Source: Pseudorasbora parva
Taxonomy: Eukaryota > Chordata > Actinopteri > Cypriniformes > Gobionidae
Assembly: GCF_024679245.1 (NCBI RefSeq)
Contig: NC_090187.1
Span: forward strand, 21,462,995 to 21,526,994
DNA: 64,000 nt
Direction of reading: 5' to 3'
The notes beneath the pieces are model-generated. The model did not search any database. It was not told the DNA's origin and saw nothing but the letters and a program-made list of their open reading frames with translations. Positions 1-11,099 of this stretch are shown here, in pieces (within the stretch, counting starts at the first letter, position 1; each line of letters begins with the position of its first letter). The position numbers and the translations under genes were made by a program.

Positions 1-1640
1 AGTCTATGTATTCTTTGCCATGGCACCTCTGGAAAATCCCATGGATGTAAGGAGGCTGTCTGTGGCATGTTCCTTAAATTTCGGCACTCTGAACAATCTC
101 TCAATCTCCACTTCTATCTCTGAATCTAAGCCAGGCCAGCAGAAGTAGCTGCGTGCCATCTCTTTTATCCTCACTATTCCACAATGACCAGCGTGAAGTT
201 CTTTCAGCAAGAGGCTCCTCAGGGGCGGGGGTATAATGACACAATAACCCCTCAGTAGGCAACCAGACTGAACTGTCAACTCATTTCGTCGAATCAGGTA
301 AGGTTTGAATTTGTCTTCCATCTTTCCTCTCCCACCATGAGATTATCCAGGCCAGATTTTCTGACAAAACTGGGTCAGTTCTTGTGAATCACTTCACTTA
401 GGCAGCATTTACAGGAGGACTTTGCATTTCTTTGAAGTAGAATATGTCGACTTGAGAACATTCTGGTTTTGTGTCTGGCAGCCTGGACAGTCCATCTGCA
501 TTGCACTGCTGTTCAGACCTCTTATATTTGATGTCATATTGGTGAGCCGATAGCAACAGAGCCCAACGCTGCATGCAATTTGCTGCCAGAGAGGGAATGC
601 CAGTTTGCGGACCAAAGATGGAGGTAAGTGGTCTGTGAGCAGGGTAAATTTATGCCCAAACAGGTACTGGTGAAAATTCTTTACACCAAATACGATTGCT
701 AATGCTTCTCGCTCGATTTGAGCGTAATTTCTCTCTGCTGAGTTCAGAGTCCTTGACGCAAAGGTGATTGGCCTTTTTTCACTGGATGGTACTACATGTG
801 AAAGTACCACACCAACACCATATGGTTAAGCATCACATGCCAACTGTATCGGTAGTGCAGGGTTGTAATGTGTGAGGACCTCCGATTGTGGTAATGTGCA
901 TTTCACATCTCTGAATGCCTTCTCACCTTTGTCAGACCATTTCCATTGTTTGGACTTGTTTAGCAGTTCATGTAGTGGACAAAGACTACTGGAAAGGTTT
1001 GGCATGCATTTTGCATAATATGTTAACAATCCTAGGAATGATCACAGCTGGCTTACGTTCTTTGGAGATGGCACATCCACAATAGCTTTTACCTTTGATG
1101 GAGCTTTGTGAAGACCAGCACTGTCAATTACATGTGCTAGATACTCAATGGTGGGCTAGAAAAAGTCACATTTGGCTTTCTTCACCCGAAGGCCATAATC
1201 TTTTAGTCTTTGTAGTGTTGCAATCCGGTTCCCGAGATGATCCTCATCATCTTTTCCTGTAATTAACAGATCATCAAGATAACACTGTACAACATTCAAT
1301 CAACTCAGAATCTGGTCCACGGCACGCTGAAACAATGCTGGAGCCGAGGTTATGCCGACTTGACATAGCTTGACATAAGCTTGACATAAGTCTATCTTGC
1401 TGAATTTCTGGCCGCCTACTAACCAAGCAAAAATATCTTCAATTAACAGCAACAGGTATTGTTCTATAGTTAACACATGATTGGCAGTTACCTTGAAATC
1501 GCCACAAATCCTGACTGATCCATCCTTCAATACGGGAACAATTGGCGTGGCCCACTCGCTAACACTCACTTTCTTCAGTACGTCGTTTTCCTCCAGACGG
1601 TCTAGTTCCGTTTCTACTTTAGGCTTTATCGCTTAAGGAA
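1..1640 (-). pseudogene. Gypsy pol remnant: reverse transcriptase, RNase H, integrase N-terminus
   Basis: The reading is on the minus strand and in several frames. Around 1570-1300 there is an RT palm start with WATPIVPVLKDGSVRICGDF and FSKIDLCQAY, the first catalytic Asp region. Around 1029-826 lies the RT connection region (KAFRDVK, LACDA). Around 770-620 is RNase H with FASRTLNSAERNYAQIEREA and the TDH motif. Around 230-100 is the integrase H2C2 zinc-binding region with LKELHAGHCGIVRIKEMARS and YFCWPGLD. No open frame joins these blocks, and the catalytic YxDD block near 1290-1250 is only partly readable. The family assignment is secure, and it is non-functional. Confidence 0.8.
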
Positions 1641-1814
1641 CTGGGCAAGCTTTTAGGTTTACTATCAGACTTAATGGCCAGCTTTACAGTGATGTCTTTC
1701 ATGTTTCCCAATTCCTCTCCAAACACATCTGCATGCTTCTTCAGGATGTGATGTAGGCTGGTAGGCTCTTTCGCCACTAAATGTACTTCCTGCCAAGGAG
1801 TTTATTTTCACTAG

Positions 1815-3160
1815 TCATGATCGGCTCACCAGAGCTCTGTGGCTACTGCCTCTTACAATATACAGTGGGAACTTTTCCTTCTGTTTGTTTAGCTCTACAG
1901 TCACATCCACGACTCCTGAAAGAGGTACAAGCTCATCATTGTATGTTTTCAAGGTCAGCTTCGCTTCCTTGAGACAGATCTGGCCACTTCTCCTGGTAAG
2001 TTGATTCCGCCATGAGCGATACATCAAGTGTCCACTTGCATGGCCTTTCATGTTAGCAGTGGTGTCACCCAGTACCCATCAGAATTTGAAGACACAGACA
2101 TTAAATGTGAGAGTATTCCTTTTCAGCAGATTCATCCTCTTGTGGTTTCCCTGCAGATTCCACCTGATTAATGTTTTTCTTTTTGAATTTCCTGAAATAG
2201 CTTTTCTTAAACTCCACAGGTTTAGCTGGATTTAATTTCTCATTTTGCTTTTTGGTTTGGCATACGCGTTCAATATGAACCTTTTTTTCCACAGTTTCTC
2301 CAGTCTTTGTCTTTAAACAGGCATTCTGGTGCCAGATGACCACTCTTTCCACAGCGGTAACAAGCTTTCTTACCATCATGTTTCATTCTTTCACTGTACA
2401 CTTTATGGACATGACTGGATGTGCTTACCTATTGTGCATCTTTTGCAACCATTTCCGTGGATACACCGATTTCCATTGCTCCCTCTAGAGTTAGATTACT
2501 TTCACAAAGGAGTCACTTTTGAATGGTCTCTATGCAATCCACACACAAACCTGTCTCTTATAGTGTCACTCAGTGTTGTGCTGAACTTAGTGTTCTGACA
2601 GACGCTTCAATACAGCAACAAACTGTGCGATTGATTCTCCCTCTAGCTGATTGCGTTTATGAAAGCAAATCTTTCAGCGATGATGAGGGGTTTCGGCGCG
2701 TAATGTTCCTGGAGCATTGTTACAATGTCTTTGAATGAGCTTTCACCTGGCTTATTAGGCTGTACCAGGCTATGCAGTAGATACTTTCAGTCTTACTGCC
2801 CATTACACTGAGAAAAGTTGGTCCTAGAACATCATCTTTTATCCCATTAGCTTTGACAAAATAATCTAACCACTCCGTATACGAGCTCCACTGCTCAATG
2901 GTTTCATCATACACATCATACATCATACACGGATTTGCCCCTCTAAACCCGCCATTTTTGGTCTATTTGTCAGTGTACTTTACCACTCACTCTTCTTTTG
3001 TAGGGATCTCTTTTTCCTCCTGTGCTTTTTGCGTCGTCTTGCGTGATGTGCAGCGGTCGTTTTCTTTTTCTGTTTGAGCTATTTCTTTAGCGCGATGAGC
3101 TTCGCACTGACGCTCATGGTTTTTTCTGTTAGCTTCCGATGCCGCTGTCAGCTGTATAGC
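1815..3160 (-). pseudogene. Gypsy gag and protease-region remnant
   Basis: The minus-strand segment 2926-2720 encodes a gag-like stretch with ETIEQWSSYTEWLDYFVKAN and GPTFLSVMGSKT, typical of fish gypsy capsid proteins. At about 2390-2300 a nucleocapsid-like zinc knuckle can be read in a broken frame (a Cys-x2-Cys-x-Gly-x2-Gly-His pattern with the last Cys displaced). Segment 2051-1815 resembles the protease/linker region (LTLKTYNDELVPLSGVVDVT). Frames are broken between blocks. Confidence 0.65.
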
Positions 3161-3296
3161 ATGCACTTTTACAAGTATCGCGGAGAGAGAAGAGAGTGTT
3201 TATCCTCGTCACCAATTTTGTAACATCGTTAAACGATGATCGTTCACTGCTTGAGTGATGACACCGACACAAGCACATGGCCTTTCTTTACTGAAT

Positions 3297-3737
3297 CTAT
3301 CTGTATACTATATAAAACACAGAGTTTTTCTGCGCATGTACCATACAACAGGGAACCAGTATGGTGTGTTGTAAGAACAAAACATGCAACTTTAGAACAT
3401 TTCCTTTGATCTGTTGCAGTCTCCAGTTCAAATAGGCAAACAACTGTTTTGACACCATTGATATTTCGTCAATAAATAAAATGTGTGCGATTTTATCCAA
3501 GCTGTTTCCCGGGCCTTGGTATAGAGGCTTCAAGCTTGGGAGTTTCAGAAGACAGTGCAGTGTTTTACTAGAGATGTTAAAGGCTGCAGTACCTATGAAT
3601 TCTGATAAAAGAACAGTTCGCTTGGAAATGTCAGTATGCTCTAGTCTAGTGTGCATGGAAGCCCTACTGTCAGGGTTGGTTGAAATAATGAGTGAGGACT
3701 CAGTGAGGTGCTGAGGAAATGGGCTTTTATTATACAA
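3297..3737 (-). pseudogene. Pif1-like helicase fragment
   Basis: This 146-residue minus-strand frame carries [20 protein letters not shown] followed by the Walker B-like block [20 protein letters not shown]. That is the Pif1/RRM3 helicase pattern (GTAA-x-n-TlH, then IDEiSMv). Walker A and everything after Walker B are missing, so only a core fragment survives. In fish such fragments come either from Helitron Rep-helicase proteins or from host-like PIF1 copies. No Rep domain or Helitron end is visible here, so the source is unresolved. It sits between the gypsy remnant and the DIRS-like element. Confidence 0.6.
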
Positions 3738-3767
3738 ATTAAATAAAACAAGACAAACAAAAACGTC

Positions 3768-5874
3768 TCAGGTTACGTATGTAACCATGGTTCCCTGAGA
3801 GGGAACGAGACGCTGCGTCGAAACGCTAGGGGAACGCTCAATCGATAGACCCGTGTTTATGAACTGGGCCCCCTCAGGGGCCAAGCCCACAGTTTCCACA
3901 GTTCCGGGCGCGGGTGCAGTACTGACCCCCCGGCCTGTGAAAGAAGATCCCTCCTGACTGGGATTTCCCAGGGAAAGCCTCGGCCACGTCTGTACCATTG
4001 CGTCCAGCCCCAGTGGGGCTGGATGTGTGAGGGAAAAGAATGCTGGACAGTGTGTCGTCTCTCGAGACGCAAACAGATCCACCTGGGCTCGCCCAAAGCG
4101 GATCCACAGCTCCTCCACCACCTCGGGGTGGAGCCTCCATTCCCCCGGCACCACTCCCTGCCTCGACAGGGAGTCTGCCACTACATTCAGGACCCCCGGG
4201 ATGTACATCGCCCTGAGCGAGAGTATCTTGCCTTGGGCCCATATCAGAATGTGATGCGTGAGCTTCCACAACCGACGTGATCTCAATCCCCCCTGGTGAT
4301 TTATATACGAGACCACCGAAGTGTTGTCTGACCGAACTAACACATGGCGGCCCCGTAGGTCTGGGAGGAAGTGTTTGAGTGCTTGAAACACAGCCATCAG
4401 CTCCAGCTGGTTTATGTGCCAGGAGAGCTGATGGCCCCTCCACAGACCTTGGGCCGAGCGGCCACTCATGACCGCTCCCCAGCCAGTTAGGGAGGCATCC
4501 GTCGTTAGCATTACGCGACGACAAGGAGCCCCCAGAACTGGACCTTGGGAAAGGAACCAAGGATCTTTCCACTTCACCAAGGCACGTAGGCAGCGCCGCG
4601 TGACCTTGATTAGGCGAAAAGGGTTTCCCCTCGGGCAGAACCTCGTGGTCCTGAGCCACCACTGCAAGGGTCTCATGTACAGCAGGCCAAAAGGTATCAC
4701 GTTGGACGCTGCTGCCATCAAACCCAACACTCTTTGAAAGTGTTTGACAGTGAGTGACTGGCCTAGCTTTATCTGGTTGACGGTATTCAGGATCGTTTTT
4801 ACCCTGGGCGGAGATAGCCGAGCCGACATCGTTCTCGTGTCCCAAACTACCCACAGAAAAGTAATGCTCTGCTGTGGCGCCAACATACTTTTCTTTTCGT
4901 TCAACCTTAGCCCCAACACCTTCATGTGGGCGAGAACAGCATCTCGATGCTGAACCGCCAGTTGTTCCGACTGTGCTAACACTAGCCAATCGTCGATGTA
5001 ATTTAGCACGCGGATGCCCTGGAGTCGCAGCGGAGCCAGAGCTGCATCCACGAACTTCGTGAAAGTGCGGGGCGATAAAGCTAGACCGAATGGCAGCACT
5101 CGATATTGGTACGCTTTTCCCCCAAAAGCGAACCTGAGGAACTGTCTGTGCTGCGGAAGGATGGAGATGTGGAAGTACGCATCTTTTAAATCTATCGTGA
5201 CACACCAGTCCTCGGACCTGATGTGACACGATCTGTTTTATCGTGAGCATTTTGAATTTTAATCTTTTTACTGCTCTGTTTAGATGACGCAGATCTAAGA
5301 TAGGCCTTAACCCCCCATCCTTCTTCGGGACTATGAAGTACCGGCTGTAAAACCCCGACTCTCTGCAGTGGGGAGGGACCCGTTCTATAGCCTCTTTTCG
5401 CAGAAGAGTCTGTACCTCTTGTTCCATTACCAGAGCCTGCTTGGGGCTTACTACCGTGGCAGTAACCCCGTTGAACACGGGCGGGTGTAACCCGAATTGA
5501 ATTCTGTACCCTTTTTCTATTGTACGCAGGACCCATTCTGAGACATTCGGCAGAAGTTTCCACGCTGCCAGAAAATCTACTAAGGGAACCAGCCTCTCGA
5601 GGCTGGTCTCTGGATTTTCCTGTGTGGTCAGCCCGGTGTCCTGTAACGGATAACCGGCAGGTAGCAACCGAACTGACCGCCCAGGGGCCCTCCCGAGAGG
5701 GCGCGAACATCCCCAAGCCGCTACGTTTCCGGGCGGACATGGAGATATGCGTTCGCCGGGGACCGCCGCGCCCTGAAGCACCAATGGTGGCAGGGTTGGC
5801 AGACCGGCCCCCCAATGGCACCGGGAAAGAGCGGGCGCCTCGGCGAGCCGCACTTTCCCGGAGGGGACTGCCAT
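3768..5874 (-). pseudogene. DIRS-like reverse transcriptase/RNase H, frameshifted
   Basis: The upstream frame (5874 to about 5210) carries the RT N-terminal part (SRYFIVPKKDGGLRPILDLR). The downstream frame (about 5220 to 3768) carries VLPFGLALSPRTFTKFVDA, the catalytic YIDDWLVLAQ box, and an RNase H with LTTDASLTGWGAVMSG, QLELMAVFQALKHF and VRSDNTSVVSYINHQGG. The two frames overlap around 5200-5225, so one small indel separates the RT halves. After DLFASRETTHC and the MVQTWPRL motif the expected continuation is lost and the frame ends in the terminal repeat. The RNase H active-site acids appear intact. No function is expected because of the frameshift and the missing recombinase. Confidence 0.85.
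3785..3836 (+). repeat. Left inverted terminal repeat of the DIRS-like element
   Basis: The segment starts with GGTTCCCTGAGAGGGAACGA and continues with GCTGCGTCGAAACGCTAGGG. It matches the reverse complement of 6992-7045 with a few differences. Its own start is also a small palindrome (TTCCCT...AGGGAA). Inverted rather than direct terminal repeats are a hallmark of DIRS elements. Confidence 0.75.
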
Positions 5875-5896
5875 CGGAAGCCCTGCGCTCTTGGCG

Positions 5897-6873
5897 TCAG
5901 GACTTCTTAGCCGAGGCCTTCCTAGCGATAAGGACGGTCCTCAGATCCTTGGTGGGCAGCTGCGGGGCTTGCAGCGACGATGCTGACTCGGGGGAGAGAT
6001 AGCTCGCGAGCGTCTCTTCCACCCGCGGCATCGTTGCATAACCATGAGCCTTCAACCCGCTTATATTTGAGTATTGAGATGTGGACGGGTTAAAGACTCT
6101 GGCAGATGCTGGTTTAGCCCAGGACCTCGACACCTCGGTGTGGAGGTCCGGGAAAAATGGCAAGCCCCGCCTAGGAGGTTGAGTATATGAGGGCAGAAAT
6201 CTTTCATCTAGCCTACTTGTGTGTTTTTGTGACTCATAACACTCGGCCGGCCAGTCTAAACTTAATCTGGCAACGGCACGAGTGACAACCTCCATTAGCT
6301 CCTCCTGTGCGTGTGCGTGTAATGGTGGAAGTAGTTCGTCAGTTTCATTTACACTAACAACATCCAGTTCCTCGGAACTGGAGTGCTGCAGCTGATCTTG
6401 TGCCTCAGCGCGAGCGGAAGAAACCGCAGAGCGTGCTTCCAACTCACGAGCTGAGGCTTGAGATCCAGTGGGTAAGGGCAGAGATAGGGCCGAGATAGGG
6501 GATCACCCATCTCTAACCCCACCACCAGATCTAACTGCGATCCCCAAGATGCGAGCCTTCGCTGTGCCTCGGCAACAGTGGGACCCGAGCCCTGAGGACC
6601 GCGAGCCAAAGCACTCTCCTCGAAGAGTGCCCGGCGTGATCTTAATGTACGCATTGGGAGACTCTCGCAATGCTCGCAGCCAACCCCCTCGAGAGCTGAC
6701 TGGGCATGCTCGAGCCCCAAACACATAACGCACAGGTCGTGTGTATCCCCACCCGTGATGTAACGAGGGCAGGAAGGAACACAACGCCTGAACTGACTAG
6801 ACATTCTCTTTTCTCTTTTGACACACACAATAAATGGATATACAATATCACACAGAGCGCTTTGTGAAGACAC
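5897..6873 (-). pseudogene. DIRS-like gag region, two frames
   Basis: Two overlapping minus-strand frames (6873-6349, starting MSSQSALCDIV, and 6442-5897) cover the position where DIRS elements carry their first ORF. The first contains paired Cys/His residues (CVPSCPRYITGGDTHDLCVM, then HAQSALEGVGCEHCESL), as in related fish elements. A frame change between 6440 and 6350 separates it from the second part, which is Ser/Glu-rich. The assignment rests on position and composition. Confidence 0.6.
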
Positions 6874-6991
6874 AGAAGCTAGTGACTGTTTGGTCCGGGC
6901 ATGCTTTATAGCTTCCTGGTCGATGACGTCACCCGCCCGTGACGTATCGTCCCGCTATTGGACTGATTACACAAGTGCTTCATGACATGGC

Positions 6992-7045
6992 ACGCAGAGG
7001 CGTCCCCTAGCGTTTCGACGCAGCTCGAAGTTCCCTCGAGATAGG
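6992..7045 (-). repeat. Right inverted terminal repeat of the DIRS-like element
   Basis: The plus strand reads CCCTAGCGTTTCGACGCAGC followed by a TTCCCTCGAGATAGGGAA hairpin. This is the inverted partner of 3785-3836. Confidence 0.75.
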
Positions 7046-7255
7046 GAACTAACCCAAGGGGTTGAAGACTTGACTTGCCTTGACTTGACACTTGGAGCAG
7101 GGAAGACAAAATGTACATTTGACAACGATCTAGCACAGGACTGCAAACACAAGAAGGCCCCATACAAAAAAACAGAGCTTTCCCAATCTAATCTTTTTTC
7201 CCCCTCGTTTGATCAATTCAAAACAATGTAGTATACATGTAGTATACACTGCTAA

Positions 7256-7401
7256 CGCTGGGTCCGTGTGGACGAAACACTGAGACAGTACAAAATGTAT
7301 ATGTATACAGCTAATCGTGTTTCCATGTAGACGGGGCTTAAGGCGTATCGTATGCATATACATTTTGTACTGTATCAGTGTTTCGTCCACACGGATCCGG
7401 C
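7256..7401. repeat. Long imperfect inverted repeat
   Basis: Arm 1 (about 7256-7308) contains GGGTCCGTGTGGACGAAACA then CTGAGACAGTACAAAATGTA. Arm 2 (about 7347-7401) is its reverse complement with few mismatches (TACATTTTGTACTGTATCAG, then TGTTTCGTCCACACGGATCC). The spacer is about 38 bp. It lies just upstream of the Harbinger transposase and may be a foldback MITE or the subterminal part of that transposon. Confidence 0.7.
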
Positions 7402-7565
7402 GTTTTGGAAACATGAATCCAATATTTTCTGAAACTGGGTCCCAGAGTGGATAAATCTTAAAACAACATTCTTGCGCTTTCGTTTGTACAGCCAATCTGT
7501 ATGTTTTGTGATGAAGAGTGATGTCATCACCCCACATGTCGATCATAGTCAGACACCGCTACATC

Positions 7566-8728
7566 TCATAAAAGCAACAGCAATAATGGCGGACTACATG
7601 CTTGTGTTCGTGCTGCAGAAGCTACAGAGCTTATTAGTTTTACTAAAGCAAAATCTTCTGCTCCTTTGATACTAAGGTGAGCATGGACATGGATTATGGA
7701 CATTATGGATAATGGACAACAACATAAGCCACATGCTCTTAGGTCTACCACAGAGGAGAGGACAACCAGGAGAAGATTTTAGGTAAGACCTGGTAGAACC
7801 AGCTGTTGATGGGACAACTTTTTGAATGGTGTTGTTGTGGAAGATGAATGGAGGGAGAACTTTCGCATGTCCAAAGCATCTATATTCGCCCGAAGCAAAG
7901 AACTTAGTCCGTATCGAAGGGCAAACAACAAACATGAAGGCACCAATTGAGATAGTCAAAAAGGTTGAGTTAATGCTTTATTACTTGAGCGATGGGGGAC
8001 GACTACGGAAGACTGCTAACGCTTTCGGCGTGTCGCGACAGATTGTGCCCGTTGTTGTCAGGCAAACATGCAAAGCGATTGCTATCCGCCTGTGTCCAAA
8101 ATAGATCAAGGTGACTTTTAAGGAGTCGGCCGCTGATCTAGTTTTGGGCTTCCAATGCACTCATGGCATGCCGCAGTGTTTGGAAGCGGTCAACGGCACC
8201 CACATTGAGATCTAGCAGCCATTAACCAACTCAATGGACTATATTAATGAGTACAGGTGGTCTGTGATTATAAGTAGCCTACAGATTTATTGATGTTGTG
8301 ATAAAGTGGCCTGGGAGTGTACACGACGCACAGATCTTTGCAAAAAAAAAAAGCTGAACTTGCACTTTAAGACTGGCAAGATCCCTGCTCTGAAAAAGCA
8401 GATGGTGGACAATGAGGATGCCATACCCATTTTTCTTCATGGTGACCCAGCCTACCCTCTGCTGCCTTACTTGATGAAGGGATATTCAAACGCCACCACC
8501 ACACCCCAAGAACAGTACTTTGGGCTATGTTTGTGTAGGGCACGGATGGTGATTAAGTGTGCTAATGGTTACCTCAAAGCCAGATTTGCTGCACTGAAAA
8601 GGCCTATGGGCATCATCTTGCAGGAACTTCCCCATGTGATTTATGCCTGCTTTGCTCTCCACCATTTTTGTGAGGACAGTGAGGAGACCATGCCTGAACA
8701 CTCTTGTGTTGGGAACAATACAAGGTGA
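7566..8728 (+). pseudogene. Harbinger transposase pseudogene, DDE residues lost
   Basis: Recognisable blocks run in order across several frames: LYYLSDGGRLRKTANAFGVS (helix-turn-helix-like, about 7976-8035), a THGMPQCLEAVNGTHIEI block (8160-8212), KWPGSVHDA around 8305-8330, [20 protein letters not shown] (8420-8480) and [20 protein letters not shown] to YVIYACF-like [14 protein letters not shown] (8500-8675). Known Harbinger nucleases have DGTH, HDA and an E before the final K/R-rich helix. Here the first Asp is Asn (AAC at 8192-8194) and the Glu is Lys (AAG at 8555-8557). In-frame stops (8101, 8211) and frameshifts confirm that it is dead. Confidence 0.85.
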
Positions 8729-9115
8729 TAAAGACTTACAGCCTTCAACACAATGCAACAACAACCTCACAGACTGTAATGAGGGAGAGGGAAAGAGAGT
8801 GCTCACAAAATACCTCAATCCTTAAACAAAAGACTGGCCAACAAGACCAACTGGTGTTTTGTTTTAATATAAGTATTTAGTACATTCACATTCTCACACT
8901 GTGAATTGTATAATGCTGATCATTTTGTCATTTTGAAAGCGTTGTGTGAAAATAAACAAATGACTGCAACCAATTCGAGACTTTTTTTATTGGAAAATAA
9001 ATTATATATATATATATATATATAAATAAACAGGTCAAAGAATTGTATACAACAGGTCAAAGATTTGTATGTCAACTTGTAAAGTGCAACTGCATCAAAT
9101 TAAAGCACAGTGCAG

Positions 9116-9840
9116 TCACTCTGCCTCATCTTGCAGCAGTGCACGTCTGTATGAAAATGTGGTTTGCTGTTGTGGGGTGGCGGTGTAGATGTTGTTCAGG
9201 GGGGTATTATCCAGATTGATTTGCTGGTTGATTGGGCGGAGGTGTGTGCAGTAAGGCTGGTGTAGTGGGGTGTGGTGTTTTGTACGTGAATGATGGTGGG
9301 TGCAATTGGAATTGTCCACTGCTGCTTTGTGGGTGTCCAAAATGGCTTTGGAACAACAGTCCCCTCACGTAGAAAAAAACCCCTCCTGAATGGTGCTAGT
9401 TATTTTAGCAATGTTTTTATTGATCTGCAGCATGTTGTCAGATTTGTGTCTGGCAGAGTCCTCCATCAACTCCAACATCCTCCTCTTTATTTCCTACTTT
9501 GCTGGATCAGTCAAAACCTTCCTCTTTAGCCAGTCCCCTCTGTGGCCCTTTAACTTTGCCTTAAATAAAACAAATAATAAAGTAAATTGCATTATTATTA
9601 AGCAAAACAATTATGCACAAAGCAACACACCTACACAAAGAACATGCATCCGTCCTAACTATGCCCACATCAAACGCCTACCTGGAGCAAATCCCGGCTC
9701 TGATTTACAACCACTGGAGGAAGATAGTCGAGGGATTCACTGGAGTTTGGAGAATCGCCAGGCAGCTCCACTGTCGATGTAGACGACTTTTCCAGGTCAC
9801 CGTTCTCAATGCCAGCATTGATGAACCGTAGCAGGCGATA
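9116..9840 (-). pseudogene. Harbinger accessory Myb-like protein remnant, copy 1
   Basis: The minus strand reads a Ser/Glu-rich segment (GDLEKSSTSTVELPGDSPNS, near 9800-9740), a basic coiled-coil-like block with GHRGDWLKRKVLTDPAK, one stop codon, then RRMLELMEDSARHKSDNMLQ and INKNIAKI (about 9560-9400), and a Gln/His-rich C-terminus (9340-9116). A helical basic tail of this type is usual in the second Harbinger protein. The Myb/SANT helices themselves are not clearly readable, so this is assigned mainly by position and tail. Confidence 0.55.
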
Positions 9841-10193
9841 TTTATATTTTGTTTAATATAAAGTGCATTATAAATAAAATGTATTATTATTTTATTATTA
9901 AATAAAGATTCAAATGCAGCTATACAGAGCTACAAACACTGAGGCAGGCAGCAGCAGCAGGTAGACAGGAGCAATCGATCAGGAACAATCAATCAGCCAG
10001 CCATCAATCAGATATGTGATATGTATTGCTATTAGTGTGTAAAATCTAAATCTAGAATGATACCATTTATGTTTTTCACATTCTTTCTGGGAAAAGAAAG
10101 CGTTGCTACAACTTCTGAAAGTGACCAGCGCAGTAATAGCAAAAATTAATATCACAAATTTAAACATCGAAAACAAAAAATGTAATACAAATA

Positions 10194-10900
10194 TTTAAAG
10201 GGGGGGTGAAACACTCAGTTTCAGTCAATCTCATGTCAATCTTGAGTACCTAGAGTGGTATTGCATCCTTCATATCTCCAAAAAGTCTTTAGTTTTATTT
10301 TATTTATAAAAGAAATACGGGCTGTACCGAGTCTTTCTGGGAAAAACCGAGTGCCTGGAGGCGTATCGTGTGGGCGGAGCTAAAGAATGATGAGCGCAAA
10401 GCGGTGACGTCCTCAAGCGTGGAGAAGCCCATCGATCTCAGCTAATAGATATATGATCCAGAATCATTCGGAGGCTGAAATAAATTGAACAGGAGAAACA
10501 GCAACAGCAGGACGTCCGTCTCTGTAGTATGTACTGTATTTAGTGACCTGTCAACATTTGTGTGTGTTTACTCGCAGTTTATGAAGACATGATTCGGTTT
10601 ATGGACTATTGTATGCGACTAAACCTTAGCAGTAGCAAGCAAAACGGTTTTGCACGTCAGACTTGTGTAACGTTGTACATAGAACAACAATAGTCCGTTA
10701 GCGCATTTGAATGACGAAGCACGCGATAGTGTTGTTTACTGATGTTTACTCACGCGACGATAACCAACAGCACAGACATTTGAAGCAGTTTTACTCACCG
10801 GCTGCTTCCAAAGCAGGACCGAACCTTTATCGCTGGGACCGCTCCGTCAAAAACACACTTCTTTGGTATGATTTGGTGAAGTCCTGTGACAGCAGTGAAC
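10194..10900 (+). mobile_element. MITE head (TTTAAAGGGGG termini), truncated by the duplication
   Basis: The segment starts ATTTAAAGGGGGGGTGAAAC and matches the first ~707 bp of the complete copy at 12565-13726. It stops at the duplication junction. Confidence 0.85.
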
Positions 10901-10901
10901 T

Positions 10902-11099
10902 TTGTGTAGGGCACGGATGGTGATTAAGTGTGCTAATGGTTACCTCAAAGCCAGATTTGCTGCACTGAAAAGGCCTATGGGCATCATCTTGCAGGAACTT
11001 CCCCATGTGATTTATGCCTGCTTTGCTCTCCACCATTTTTGTGAGGACAGTGAGGAGACCATGCCTGAACACTCTTGTGTTGGGAACAATACAAGGTGA
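10902..11099 (+). pseudogene. Duplicated Harbinger transposase C-terminal fragment
   Basis: This is a copy of 8531-8728 in duplication unit 2. It holds only the last ~65 residues of the transposase (from [10 protein letters not shown] onward), fused after MITE sequence, and carries the same Glu-to-Lys change. Confidence 0.9.

Larger units (their letters stand above)
1..3290 (-). mobile_element. Decayed Ty3/gypsy-like LTR retrotransposon
   Basis: On the minus strand the gene order runs gag (about 3160-2100), protease-like region (2051-1815), reverse transcriptase (about 1640-830), RNase H (about 810-620) and integrase (321-1). This is the Ty3/gypsy order. The integrase continues off the left edge. 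Near 3195-3225 the minus strand reads TTGGTGACGAGGATAAAC just after a ...TAACA end, which looks like the junction between a 5' LTR and the primer-binding region. I did not find a matching LTR pair, because the 3' end lies outside the window. Every domain is broken by stops and frameshifts, so the copy is dead. Confidence 0.85.
3768..7055 (-). mobile_element. DIRS-like retrotransposon, internally deleted
   Basis: The element is read on the minus strand and bounded by inverted terminal repeats: about 3785-3836 (core GCTGCGTCGAAACGCTAGGG on the plus strand at the left end) and the same core on the minus strand at about 6992-7045. Inside are a gag-like region (6873-5897) and a DIRS-type RT/RNase H (about 5874-3985). 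The tyrosine recombinase that follows RT/RNase H in full-length DIRS elements is absent: coding sequence runs straight into the terminal repeat. The GC content is clearly higher than the flanks. It is a defective copy. Confidence 0.85.
7566..10193 (+). mobile_element. PIF/Harbinger DNA transposon (dead)
   Basis: The two genes of a Harbinger element are present in the usual convergent layout: a DDE transposase on the plus strand (about 7566-8728) and a Myb-like accessory protein on the minus strand (about 9840-9116). I could not define the outer terminal repeats. The left boundary is set at the first ATG of the transposase region, and the right one at the MITE that begins near 10194. The real element probably starts further left, perhaps near 7200. 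Confidence 0.75.
8530..10900. repeat. 2,371-bp tandem duplication, copy 1
   Basis: The unit begins at TTTGTGTAGGGCACGG inside the transposase gene and ends at AGCAGTGAAC inside a MITE. Every landmark I checked recurs exactly 2,371 bp further on, including an (AT)n tract near 9003-9024, so there are no net indels. The unit carries the transposase 3' end, the Myb-like gene and the first ~700 bp of the MITE. Confidence 0.95.

Noticed and set aside
9290..9782. Plus-strand frames of 79 and 130 residues in the duplicated unit.
   Set aside because: The minus strand carries the more plausible Harbinger accessory protein, with coiled-coil-like composition and the expected position.
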